A stretch of 30,523 nucleotides of DNA, taken from positions 1 through 30,523 of the forward strand of contig CALLME010000114.1 of assembly GCA_938007945.1 (NCBI GenBank). The letters run 5' to 3'. Position 1 is the stretch's first letter, and each line of letters opens with the position of its first letter. The stretch is from an uncultured Caulobacterales bacterium. Its GTDB lineage: Bacteria > Pseudomonadota > Alphaproteobacteria > Caulobacterales > Maricaulaceae. The translations under genes were made by a program, and so were the position numbers. Shown in pieces: positions 15,914 to 23,744 of the stretch. The notes below the pieces were generated by a model. It worked only from the letters and a program-made list of their open reading frames with translations. It was not told the DNA's origin and ran no database searches.

Positions 15914-16612
15914 ATGCAACAACAGGCAGAGCACATTGTGCAAGGATATGACGAAGATCTAAACACGTTGACAGACGCGCTATCTCAAATGGGTGGACAA
16001 GTGGAAAGCATGATTGTCGACGCTGTGCGCGCGATTAAAAAACGCGATTCTAATCTTGCTAAAGAGGTCATTGAACGCGACATAATTGTCAATAATTTGC
16101 AAGAGCAGATTGATGCAGATGCCTTACGTATGCTGGCTTTGCGCCACCCTATGGCGGCTGATTTGCGCCGCGTTGTCGGGGCTATCCGCGCCGCTAATGA
16201 TTTGGAACGCATCGGTGATTTGGCGGAGGGCATAGCGCGCCGCGCCATGACAATTAACGAATCTGAGAAACTTGATCTATCTCGTGGTGTGGCCCGCATG
16301 GGAAAACTTGTCAAAGTGCAGCTTAAATCCGCGCTTGACGCGCTCCTCAATGAGGATGCCGACAAGGCCGTTGATGTTTGGCTCCAAGATCAAGATGTCG
16401 ATTCGCTTTATGCTTCGCTCTTTCGCGAACTCCTGACATATATGATGGAAGACCACCGCAATATTCAGGCCTGTACAGGACTTTTATTTGTTGCCAAAAA
16501 TCTTGAACGTGTTGGCGACCACGCGACGAATATTGCAGAGATTGTCTATTTCTCTGTTCATGGCCGCGCGCTTGTACTGGAAGCCTTGCAACAGGTTGAC
16601 GGCGACATTTAA
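15914..16612 (+). CDS. phoU: Phosphate signalling complex protein PhoU
   Basis: 232 aa, the usual length. It is the cytoplasmic negative modulator that connects the Pst transporter to PhoR. It consists of two three-helix PhoU repeats, each with the conserved metal-binding helix: ANDLERIGDLAEGIARRA in the first half and KNLERVGDHATNIAEIVYFS in the second. ALRHPMAADLR is another family block. The start has AAAGG upstream and lies 26 bp after the TAAGAT -10. phoB follows 14 bp later, so both are one operon. With no pst genes here, its transporter partner must be encoded elsewhere or be of another kind. Confidence 0.95.
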   Translation: MQQQAEHIVQGYDEDLNTLTDALSQMGGQVESMIVDAVRAIKKRDSNLAKEVIERDIIVNNLQEQIDADALRMLALRHPMAADLRRVVGAIRAANDLERIGDLAEGIARRAMTINESEKLDLSRGVARMGKLVKVQLKSALDALLNEDADKAVDVWLQDQDVDSLYASLFRELLTYMMEDHRNIQACTGLLFVAKNLERVGDHATNIAEIVYFSVHGRALVLEALQQVDGDI

Positions 16613-16626
16613 GGCAAAGGATTTTT

Positions 16627-17325
16627 GTGAAACCTTATGTCTTGGTTATAGAGGATGAAGACGCCATCCTCACCCTGCTTGAGTATAATTTTCGAAAAGA
16701 GGGCTATGAGGTCGGGCTCGCCACAGATGGTGAGATGGGGTTGCTTATGGCCTCCGAGCGTACGCCAGATTTTATTATTTGCGATTGGATGATGCCTAAG
16801 CTGTCTGGGGTTGAAGTCTGCCGCCGCCTTCGCCGCAGAGACGAGACGCGCGCAACGCCTATCATCATGCTGACCGCACGCGGAGAGGAAGCTGATAAAG
16901 TCACAGGGCTCGATTTTGGGGCAGATGATTATATCGTGAAGCCGTTTTCTGTGCCCGAGCTTCTGGCCCGAGTGCGCGCCGTTATCCGCCGCTCAGCCCC
17001 GTCTTTGCTCGAAGATGTCATCCGCCACGGCACGCTTGAAATTGATCTCAAAGCCATGCGCGTAAAATATGCCGGCCAAGACCTTCACTTGGGACCCACA
17101 GAATTTCGATTGCTTGAGCATTTTATGCGCTCGCCAAGTCGTGTCTATTCACGCGAGCAACTTCTAGATAAGGTCTGGGGCCGCGATGTTTATGTCGAAG
17201 CGCGTACGGTCGACGTCCATATTGGACGATTGCGAAAAGCTCTCAAGTCTATGGGCGGCCACGACCCGATTCGCACCGTCCGCTCCGCAGGCTATGCCTT
17301 TGAGACTTCGGTCTTAAGCGATTGA
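16627..17325 (+). CDS. phoB: Phosphate regulon response regulator PhoB
   Basis: 232 aa from a GTG start with AAAGGA 5 nt upstream. The receiver domain (1-120) has the acidic pair Glu9/Asp10, phospho-acceptor Asp53 in IICDWMMPKLSG, Thr83 in IIMLTARGEE and Lys105 in YIVKPFS. The C-terminal OmpR/PhoB winged helix includes LGPTEFRLLEHFMR and the recognition region TVDVHIGRLRKAL. The sequence is very close to alphaproteobacterial PhoB, and the Pho-box array upstream of phoU supports the assignment. It binds Pho boxes and recruits RNA polymerase under phosphate limitation. It converges on the regA-type gene with only 6 bp between the stops. Confidence 0.95.
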   Translation: MKPYVLVIEDEDAILTLLEYNFRKEGYEVGLATDGEMGLLMASERTPDFIICDWMMPKLSGVEVCRRLRRRDETRATPIIMLTARGEEADKVTGLDFGADDYIVKPFSVPELLARVRAVIRRSAPSLLEDVIRHGTLEIDLKAMRVKYAGQDLHLGPTEFRLLEHFMRSPSRVYSREQLLDKVWGRDVYVEARTVDVHIGRLRKALKSMGGHDPIRTVRSAGYAFETSVLSD

Positions 17326-17331
17326 TTGGCG

Positions 17332-17883
17332 CTATCGCGGCGCACGTTTGGCAAGAATCCGTTGCAGCGTACGCCGGTGCATGTTCAGCCGACGCGCCGT
17401 CTCCGAAACGTTTTTGCCGCAAAGTTCGTATACGCGTTGAATATGTTCCCACCTGACGCGGTCTGCTGACATCGGATTTTCAGGCGGCTCTGGCGCGTCC
17501 GACCCAGAGGCGAGCAACGCTTTGCAGACATCATCAGCATCCGCTGGCTTTGCGAGATAATCAACTGCACCGCGTTTTATTGCAGAGACGGCCGTCGCAA
17601 GGTTGCCATATCCCGTCAGCAGCACGACTTTGCAGTCCTCGCGCGCATTACGAATATGATCGACCATATCAAGGCCGTTACCGTCCTCAAGCCGCATATC
17701 AAGGACAGCGAATGCGGGGGCGTGAGTCGCGAGATGAGCGCGCGCTTCAGAAATTGACTCGACCGTCGTAACAGAAAATCCGCGCTGTTCCATCGCGCGT
17801 CCAAGGCGCGTGCGAAACGGGCCGTCATCGTCTAAAATCATCAGGCTTGCATCCTCAGGGATGGCGTATTCAGTCTGGGACAT
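17332..17883 (-). CDS. regA: RegA/ActR/PrrA-type global redox response regulator
   Basis: 183 aa from the ATG at 17883, which has a perfect AGGAG 7 nt upstream; the frame stays open to 17985, but that extension crosses the dyad at 17908-17925 and lacks family similarity. The receiver domain has Asp18-20, phospho-acceptor Asp62 in AVLDMRLEDGNGLD, Thr90 in LLTGYGN and Lys112 in DYLAKPADADDV. The C-terminus from NPMSADRVRWEHIQRVYE through the Fis-type helix-turn-helix (NVSETARRLNMHRRTLQRIL) is the almost invariant signature of RegA/ActR/PrrA. In characterised species it is phosphorylated by RegB/PrrB and controls respiration, photosynthesis and redox balance. No regB or senC is adjacent here. 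Confidence 0.95.
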   Translation of the reverse strand: MSQTEYAIPEDASLMILDDDGPFRTRLGRAMEQRGFSVTTVESISEARAHLATHAPAFAVLDMRLEDGNGLDMVDHIRNAREDCKVVLLTGYGNLATAVSAIKRGAVDYLAKPADADDVCKALLASGSDAPEPPENPMSADRVRWEHIQRVYELCGKNVSETARRLNMHRRTLQRILAKRAPR

Positions 17884-17907
17884 CGTCTTACTCCTATAAT
17901 CAGGATG

Positions 17908-17925
17908 TGGGAACGCACGTTCCCA
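17908..17925. promoter_or_regulatory. Perfect 18-bp dyad upstream of regA
   Basis: TGGGAACG-CA-CGTTCCCA, 8-bp perfect arms with a 2-bp centre, 24 bp upstream of the regA start and just before its ribosome binding site. Its position suits a repressor or autoregulatory operator, or a short leader hairpin. I do not recognise the cognate regulator. Confidence 0.55.
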
Positions 17926-18041
17926 AAGCAATAAGCATTTATGCGCTGACCTTTTTACGTCGGAATATGGGGGCTTGGATTGCACAGCAACGCATGAGCG
18001 ACGTGATTTACATCAGCGCGCAAGCGCCCTAAAGCACGGTC

Positions 18042-19073
18042 ATGACAATTCTCATCACAGGCGCGGCAGGGTTTATCGGCTATCACACGGCGCGGCAGCT
18101 CTTAGAACAAGGCGTGAGCGTCGTGGGCGTTGATAATTTTAATAACTATTATGACCCCGCGCTAAAGCAGGCGCGGCGCACGGATCTTGAGCGGGTCTCC
18201 AAAGAAACGGGCAGTTCACTGACCTTTGAGCAGGTTGATATCGCGGATACGGACACGGTGATGTCACACTTTAAGCATGTGAGACCAGAACGCGTCATAC
18301 ATCTCGCCGCCCAAGCAGGTGTACGCTATAGTCTCGAAAATCCGCTCGCTTATGTGCAATCAAATATTGTCGGATTCACGAATATCCTTGAGGCCTGCCG
18401 ACAAAATGACGTCGGGCATTTATGTTATGCCTCGACGTCAAGTGTTTACGGCGCAAATCGCGAGATGCCATTTTCAGAGACACATGGCGTGAACCACCCC
18501 GTACAGTTTTACGCGGCAACCAAGCGCGCCAATGAACTGATGGCGCATAGTTACAGCCATATTTACCGCCTCCCGACGACGGGCTTGCGGTTTTTTACCG
18601 TCTACGGCCCGTGGGGGCGGCCTGATATGGCGCCGTGGCTCTTTACCAAAAACATCATCGACGGCGTACCAATTAAAGTTTTTAACAATGGGCGTCATTC
18701 GCGAGATTTTACTTATGTCGAAGATATCGCCGAGGCCCTGATAGCTGTCAGCGAACACCCCGCCGCCCCAGACCCAGATTGGAACCCAGAGGCCCCTACC
18801 CCCAATAGCGCCAACGCACCGTTTAGGATCTATAATATTGGCCACGGTCAACCGACGGCTCTGTCAGATTTCATTGGCGAAATTGAACGCGCCACAGGGC
18901 GGCAGGCTGAGAAAATTCTTCTGCCATTGCAAAAAGGGGATGTGGAGGACACCTATGCCGACACAAGCGCCCTTGAGGCCTTAATCGGTGCACGCGCAAA
19001 AACACCTTTGCGAGAGGGTATCGAAGCGTTTGTGGACTGGTATAAAGACTATCACTGTCAAACTATGGTATGA
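18042..19073 (+). CDS. UDP-glucuronate 4-epimerase-like NAD-dependent epimerase
   Basis: 343 aa short-chain dehydrogenase/epimerase. The N-terminal Rossmann motif is GAAGFIG (7-13), with Asp31 in GVDNFNNYYD to bind the NAD ribose. The catalytic residues are STSSVYG (131-137) and YxxxK at Tyr157/Lys161. QAGVRYSLENP, LRFFTVYGPWGRPDMA and SRDFTYVEDIAEA are the blocks shared by UDP-GlcA 4-epimerases (LpsL, Cap1J, WbnF type), which make UDP-galacturonate for capsules or LPS. The substrate is inferred from similarity in these blocks; a UDP-glucose or UDP-HexNAc epimerase is less likely. It begins the plus-strand half of the polysaccharide locus, with a 157-bp gap to regA. Confidence 0.9.
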   Translation: MTILITGAAGFIGYHTARQLLEQGVSVVGVDNFNNYYDPALKQARRTDLERVSKETGSSLTFEQVDIADTDTVMSHFKHVRPERVIHLAAQAGVRYSLENPLAYVQSNIVGFTNILEACRQNDVGHLCYASTSSVYGANREMPFSETHGVNHPVQFYAATKRANELMAHSYSHIYRLPTTGLRFFTVYGPWGRPDMAPWLFTKNIIDGVPIKVFNNGRHSRDFTYVEDIAEALIAVSEHPAAPDPDWNPEAPTPNSANAPFRIYNIGHGQPTALSDFIGEIERATGRQAEKILLPLQKGDVEDTYADTSALEALIGARAKTPLREGIEAFVDWYKDYHCQTMV

Positions 19074-19076
19074 AAT

Positions 19077-19107
19077 TTGCTAGTTTTAGACAGTAAACTG
19101 TTATAAT
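19077..19107 (+). promoter_or_regulatory. Putative promoter with internal palindrome before the FkbM gene
   Basis: A perfect TATAAT at 19102-19107 with TTGCTA at 19077-19082 (19-bp spacer, long). The spacer holds the palindrome ACAGT-AA-ACTGT (19090-19101) directly abutting the -10, a typical repressor position. It lies in the 82-bp gap after the epimerase gene, so the three downstream genes could be controlled separately. Confidence 0.4.
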
Positions 19108-19167
19108 CACCGCCAAATATAATTACGGTTCTTTGCTGTCCGCTTACAAACACTTTTGAGATATTTT

Positions 19168-19896
19168 ATGGCTTCTTTGCTTCCTCGCATTTACCGCGCC
19201 TCACGACTCGGGCTTTTATTCTCGGACAGCGCGAAGACTTATGGTATTCAATTACGGGGGCCCAAACTGGACGCGACATATCATATGATTGTGAGGGAAA
19301 ATTACGGCGACTTCGTTATGAATGCTTTGCGTGCAGCAGACCCTTCTCTGACTTTTTTAGATATTGGCGCCAATATTGGTTTGTTTTCTTGCGCGCTTTA
19401 TGAGCATTTTGAGGGCAAGGTTCATAGCTTTGAACCTAATCCAGAAACCTTTCAGTATTTGCAACAAAATCTCATGATCAACGGAGCTGAAAATGCGCGA
19501 GCATGGTGTGCGGGCATTTTTGATAGTGGAAGTGTGTCCGCGACGCTTAACCGCGCCGCCCACCGCAGCGGGGCTGCCTCTATGGTCAATCAATATGACG
19601 CAACAGGTACACGTATTTCGCTTTTAGGCCCTAAAGATATCTCAAATATCGTACAATCCACTGACAGGTTTTGCATGAAAATTGATGTTGAGGGCGTCGA
19701 AAAGAATGTAATTTTGGCGCTAAAAGCGTCAGGACTTTTAGACAGAACAGACAGAATTGTTATTGAAATGTCAGAAAATACGAGCGATTCAGATACGCTG
19801 GGTGACATTAGAGATTTAATCATTTCAGCGGGATTAGAACTCAAAGACCGTAAAGGGTCTGATGTACATGCTGACGAATTATTCGCGCGCGTTTAA
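19168..19896 (+). CDS. FkbM family SAM-dependent methyltransferase
   Basis: 242 aa from the ATG at 19168; a TTG four codons earlier (19156) is possible but the GAG before the ATG fits better. The SAM-binding motif I is LDIGANIGLFS (residues about 64-74), followed by the acidic strand VHSFEPNPETF, and the later KIDVEGVE block typical of FkbM. The family O-methylates sugars or macrolides and is common in polysaccharide loci, so it probably methylates a glycan. The acceptor cannot be named. It lies 43 bp before the flippase gene. Confidence 0.87.
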   Translation: MASLLPRIYRASRLGLLFSDSAKTYGIQLRGPKLDATYHMIVRENYGDFVMNALRAADPSLTFLDIGANIGLFSCALYEHFEGKVHSFEPNPETFQYLQQNLMINGAENARAWCAGIFDSGSVSATLNRAAHRSGAASMVNQYDATGTRISLLGPKDISNIVQSTDRFCMKIDVEGVEKNVILALKASGLLDRTDRIVIEMSENTSDSDTLGDIRDLIISAGLELKDRKGSDVHADELFARV

Positions 19897-19939
19897 TTCC
19901 ATGTTGGCGAATTTGCAAAACCCTACCACGCCATAAATT

Positions 19940-21166
19940 ATGACAGTCTCACGTCATCATAACTTGGCAAAAAAAGCATTACCGTCTTTGGTAACATTTT
20001 TTATGGGTGTGGGGGCAATGTATATTGCTAATGTTCTCATCACCCGTCACGCCAGTGTTGACGCCATTGCGCAATGGGCGACCTTAAATGCCTTTATGAT
20101 GATTGGTGGCACATTTGCGATATTCGGATTTGACCAACAACTCATCAGAGAACCACAAGCGGCTAAACTCATTGCTAAAACATCCTTTTTTAATATTTCA
20201 TTAGTCGCCGTGACCGCAAGCTTAGTTGGTTATATCTTAGGCTACACACCAAGCATCATTGTTGGCATGTGCGTGATTGTCGGCTTTGCAGCTTCAGCCC
20301 TGTCGTTTCAATGGTGGCGCACAAATCTTTTAATGACGGCGGCCTATCTTTCAAACGGTGCTTGGCGAATAACGTTTCTTATCGGCGTTATCTTCTTTTT
20401 TACAACTCAAAAAGCGGAGCTTTCGACACTCTTGATTGCTGCATACGGGATAGGCTTTCTGATTATTGGTCTCTTATTTTGGCGTCTCAAGCCAAAAATA
20501 GAACTAATCTCCATCCATAAAGATATTTCAGAGGTCAAAGACATTTATATAATTGGAAGTAGTTATTTTATGGCGGCCTTGTCACTCGCTATTGCCTCAT
20601 ATGGCGAGAGCCTTGTTGTGCGCACACTTGGCTCCACGGCGGATGTCGCGCTCTATTTTAAAAGCGTGATTTTATTTTTATTTCCAGGTGTCATGGTCAA
20701 TCAATATGTGGCGGCTGTCGTTGGACCGGCTTTGCGCCAAAATGAAGCGCGCGCAATTCGTCTCTTGAAACGCTTTAAGATTTGGATTGTTGTGGCGCTC
20801 ATTTTGGTATGGCCTTGCTTAGTTTTCGGGGGACATATTTTAGGATATATAATCTACGGTGAGGTGCAAACGCCGATAATCCTCGCAGTACTGCTAAGCC
20901 TCACATCCTGCATACGTCTTCTTTATATCATCCCGAGTAATTTTGTCGGCATCACCGCGAGCAAGCCGCAGCTCAGGAACATTTCTGCTGCGTTTTTAAT
21001 TTTTGCCTTGCTCTTTCCAATCCTTGCCTGGGGGCTCTCAGAGGCTGGCCTCGCCGTGATTTTTGCTGTGGCCATTGCCAATCTTATTAATTGGATACTT
21101 CGCACAGTGGCAGGACTGTCCGTGGTGCGAGAGCGATTTGCCCTTTACCCAATACAGACGACTTAA
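19940..21166 (+). CDS. Wzx-like oligosaccharide flippase
   Basis: 408 aa, nearly all hydrophobic, with about 12 predicted membrane segments. Its start (SLVTFFMGVGAMYIANVLIT), FDQQLIREP at the third segment and the hydrophobic pairs are as in polysaccharide-biosynthesis (MATE/MOP superfamily) exporters. It would move undecaprenyl-linked repeat units across the inner membrane. The family has little sequence conservation, so the call rests on length, topology and context. It is 3 bp before the glycosyltransferase gene and co-oriented with the FkbM gene. Confidence 0.82.
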   Translation: MTVSRHHNLAKKALPSLVTFFMGVGAMYIANVLITRHASVDAIAQWATLNAFMMIGGTFAIFGFDQQLIREPQAAKLIAKTSFFNISLVAVTASLVGYILGYTPSIIVGMCVIVGFAASALSFQWWRTNLLMTAAYLSNGAWRITFLIGVIFFFTTQKAELSTLLIAAYGIGFLIIGLLFWRLKPKIELISIHKDISEVKDIYIIGSSYFMAALSLAIASYGESLVVRTLGSTADVALYFKSVILFLFPGVMVNQYVAAVVGPALRQNEARAIRLLKRFKIWIVVALILVWPCLVFGGHILGYIIYGEVQTPIILAVLLSLTSCIRLLYIIPSNFVGITASKPQLRNISAAFLIFALLFPILAWGLSEAGLAVIFAVAIANLINWILRTVAGLSVVRERFALYPIQTT

Positions 21167-21169
21167 GTT

Positions 21170-22315
21170 ATGACACTTTCCACAATTTATATCATTGCGC
21201 CCTCTGGTGTTCCTGCCAAACGTGTGCGGCTTGCCAAGACCATGAAGCTGCTTTCGCAGACAGCTCACCCGCTTGAATATTATGGGTGGGAGCGCGTTGA
21301 CGGCGAACCGCTCGCAGAGGGTATGGACGGGGTCGTTGTCAATAAAGCTCTCATGAGCGGCGGCGGCTACCGCAGTAAAAAAGCGCGTCTTTATTACCTC
21401 TGGTGGATGGTGCGCGTCTTCTTTTTTGTGCTCTTTCGTGCGCCAGAACGCATTTACGCGCTTGGGCTTGAAACCGCCCTGCCGATTTGGTGCGCGAGCC
21501 GTCTGCGCCGCCGCGTGAAATATGTCTTTGATGACGCGGATAGATTTGTGCTAATTTTTCCGCTACCAAAACCGGTTGAAAAATTCCTGACATTTTTTGA
21601 ACGTAAAGTTTCGCGAGACGCGCTCGCCCATATCATCCCCAGTACGGCGCGTTATGACTATAGTACCCAAAAAATGGTCGAAGTTTTTAATATGCCGAGT
21701 GAGCCGCAAATACAGCAGGCCGAAGCGCTTGCGCGTGACGCGGAAACTAAGTCTCAAACCGCTAAGCTGCGTGTGTACGTCAATGGCTGGCTCGACCCAA
21801 CACGTGGCCTCACCCTGATTGACGGCGCGGTGAGAGAACTCGCCAATCGCGGCCGCGATGACATTGCTTTCAAAGTCGCCGTTGGGAATTTGACCGCTGA
21901 GCCACCTGCTTTTTTCTCACATCCCTTTGTGACTTACCTCGGCTCTCTGACGCATTTACAGTCTATGGCCGAGTATAAAACGTCTGATGCCGTGCTGACA
22001 TTTTACGACCCTAAAATCCGTATCAATCGCTATGCCATTCCGAATAAATGGGGAGACGCGATTTCTATGGGCACACCCGTGATTGTTAATCTGGGTGTGG
22101 AAACAGCGGCACCTCTGCTTGAAAGAGGCGCAGCCTTCTCAACCTCTTTTGATGACCCAAGTGCCCTCGCGGATCTTTTGTGTGCGCTTGCGGACGCACC
22201 GTCCAAAGTCGAACACGCGCGTAAAGCCGTATTGTCGTTAAAACAGCGCTATGTTTATTTTGACGAAGCTATGGCGCCCGTCATTGCGACCTTGACAGAC
22301 GGGCGGGCTACATAA
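21170..22315 (+). CDS. GT-B fold glycosyltransferase (GT4-like)
   Basis: 381 aa. It has an N-terminal half with a basic/hydrophobic membrane-associating stretch (LYYLWWMVRVFFFVLF) and FDDADRFVL, and a C-terminal half with VYVNGWLDPTRGLTLIDGAVREL and IPNKWGDAISMGTPVIVN, the nucleotide-sugar binding region of GT-B enzymes (a Pro-x-Lys and Gly-x-Pro pattern). It should add one sugar to the lipid-linked repeat unit; donor and linkage are unknown. It is translationally close to the flippase (3 bp). Its last 8 bp overlap the 3' end of the convergent DUF2793 gene, so no room remains for a terminator in between. Confidence 0.83.
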   Translation: MTLSTIYIIAPSGVPAKRVRLAKTMKLLSQTAHPLEYYGWERVDGEPLAEGMDGVVVNKALMSGGGYRSKKARLYYLWWMVRVFFFVLFRAPERIYALGLETALPIWCASRLRRRVKYVFDDADRFVLIFPLPKPVEKFLTFFERKVSRDALAHIIPSTARYDYSTQKMVEVFNMPSEPQIQQAEALARDAETKSQTAKLRVYVNGWLDPTRGLTLIDGAVRELANRGRDDIAFKVAVGNLTAEPPAFFSHPFVTYLGSLTHLQSMAEYKTSDAVLTFYDPKIRINRYAIPNKWGDAISMGTPVIVNLGVETAAPLLERGAAFSTSFDDPSALADLLCALADAPSKVEHARKAVLSLKQRYVYFDEAMAPVIATLTDGRAT

Positions 22316-23678
22316 AGGCGGTGAGCGCGTTCACAATGCCTGTTGGCTGATCCGCATTTGTCGCAAGATTACCTGGAAATAAGACAGGCGCGGCCAGCTC
22401 AAAATTCGCACCTTGCGTGGCGTAAATGCGGTAAGGGTTCGCTTCATAGCCCACGAATTGATTAGGCGTATAAGACACAAGCCGCTCTATATGATGCCAG
22501 TCATTATCATCGGGCAGCGCGCTATTGCCGCTTACCTCGACCCCGTCAATCAAGAGCCGCGTGGGCGCTGTATCCCCAACCAAGCACGCCCCAGACGATA
22601 CGCGAATCCACATTGAAAGCGTGTAGCGCGGCGGCATTGGAAAACGCAGCCCCCCTATCGAGAGATATCCCGTAACGTCGCCCACCGTCATTGCACCCGC
22701 CGCGCCTGACCCTGCATTCACGGCAAGTGTATAAAATTCTGTGCCGTATCGCAGCACGCTATTTGACGCGCCTGTTTTAAACCGCGCAGCGAGCGCAGCC
22801 ATATGATCTGGCATTTGGCCACGGTTACCGCCAAAATTATCCGAATTATCGATGAATTTATTACCTTCAGACAAGACTGCGCCGTTAAAAGGTCTGATGT
22901 AATCGGGCGCCACAAACGCACCGTTTAATCTCACATCAAGCGGTTCTGGCTTACCGCCAAATCGACCCCCATCACCATACATATTAAAAATAACAGGTTG
23001 GATAAGATGGGGTGAGTTTGGGAATTCCGCCGTGCCGCTCACGCGGTCAATCGCCATTGCCGTTTTGAAAGTGCTGCCGTCGCCGCTGACTTTGACACTG
23101 AAATCATCATCGCCTGCCAAGCCCATTTCCGCACGACCTGAGAAATCGGTTTGATAGAGCAGTGATGCGGTTTCCATCGAACTCGCCTTATTTATTTTCA
23201 GTTGATGCCCCGCGCCGTCGTGATTAAATAGGCTCGCCGCGGAATTTAGAACGAGGCGGTTAAACGCATCGGCGCTTGCGTTAATGCCGAATGTCTCAAA
23301 TGATAGCGTCGTAACATCAATCGTGCCGCCCTCGCCCGTTGCGAGCGTTTGCCAGCTCTCTTCGCGCCAAATGATACAGATGGCTTCATCTTCAATATTA
23401 GCAATTAATCCGTTGACAGGCGTGTAGAACATCCACGCCCCGTCCACGAAATGGGCGAGTTTATTGGCCGCCCCTTCAAAGGCGTCTTGCGGCGCGGCGC
23501 CTAAGATATAAGTGTCGCCCTCTTGCGGGTCTGTCGGCACGCTTTCAATCTCGCGCGAGACAGCACTGACATGCAGCAGCGCGTCAAGCGCGCGAATGGC
23601 TTCATTATGGGTGACGTGCTTTTGCGCCTGACTTGGCAGGATATAGGGCAGATGGAAACGAGTGGAGGTCTGGCTCAT
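22308..23678 (-). CDS. DUF2793 domain protein with C-terminal beta-sandwich
   Basis: 456 aa from the ATG at 23678 (AAAGGA upstream; an in-frame GTG at 23708 has no such site). Residues about 5-80 match DUF2793: LPYILPSQAQKHVTHNEAIR, ALDALLHVSAVSREI, then PQEGDTYILGAAPQDAFEGA and WMFYTPVNG. This domain is otherwise seen mostly in alphaproteobacterial phage or gene-transfer-agent tail regions. The remainder is beta-rich, ending with WIRVSSGACLVGD and RLLIDGVEVSG, which looks like a jelly-roll or lectin-like module. No export signal is visible. It is the last gene of the minus-strand polysaccharide operon. Glycan binding is inference; I cannot assign a function. Confidence 0.78.
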   Translation of the reverse strand: MSQTSTRFHLPYILPSQAQKHVTHNEAIRALDALLHVSAVSREIESVPTDPQEGDTYILGAAPQDAFEGAANKLAHFVDGAWMFYTPVNGLIANIEDEAICIIWREESWQTLATGEGGTIDVTTLSFETFGINASADAFNRLVLNSAASLFNHDGAGHQLKINKASSMETASLLYQTDFSGRAEMGLAGDDDFSVKVSGDGSTFKTAMAIDRVSGTAEFPNSPHLIQPVIFNMYGDGGRFGGKPEPLDVRLNGAFVAPDYIRPFNGAVLSEGNKFIDNSDNFGGNRGQMPDHMAALAARFKTGASNSVLRYGTEFYTLAVNAGSGAAGAMTVGDVTGYLSIGGLRFPMPPRYTLSMWIRVSSGACLVGDTAPTRLLIDGVEVSGNSALPDDNDWHHIERLVSYTPNQFVGYEANPYRIYATQGANFELAAPVLFPGNLATNADQPTGIVNALTAFM

Positions 23679-23680
23679 GG

Positions 23681-23718
23681 CGGCGTCCTTTAAAGTGGTT
23701 TTTGCCACCCTGACGCCG
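23681..23718 (-). promoter_or_regulatory. Hairpin at the ribosome binding site of the DUF2793 gene
   Basis: CGGCGTC (23681-23687) pairs exactly with GACGCCG (23712-23718), and inside it GTGG (23695) pairs with CCAC (23705) around TTTTTG. On the minus strand the 3' arm covers part of AAAGGAC, the ribosome binding site, two bases before the ATG. A competing pairing exists between TAAAGTG (23691) and CACTTTA (23741). Confidence 0.45.
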
Positions 23719-23744
23719 TGAGATAATGTGTGAATTAAATCACT

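Noticed and set aside
22308..23678. Prophage remnant
   Set aside because: Only the DUF2793 gene is phage-like; no integrase, capsid, terminase or attachment repeats lie around it.
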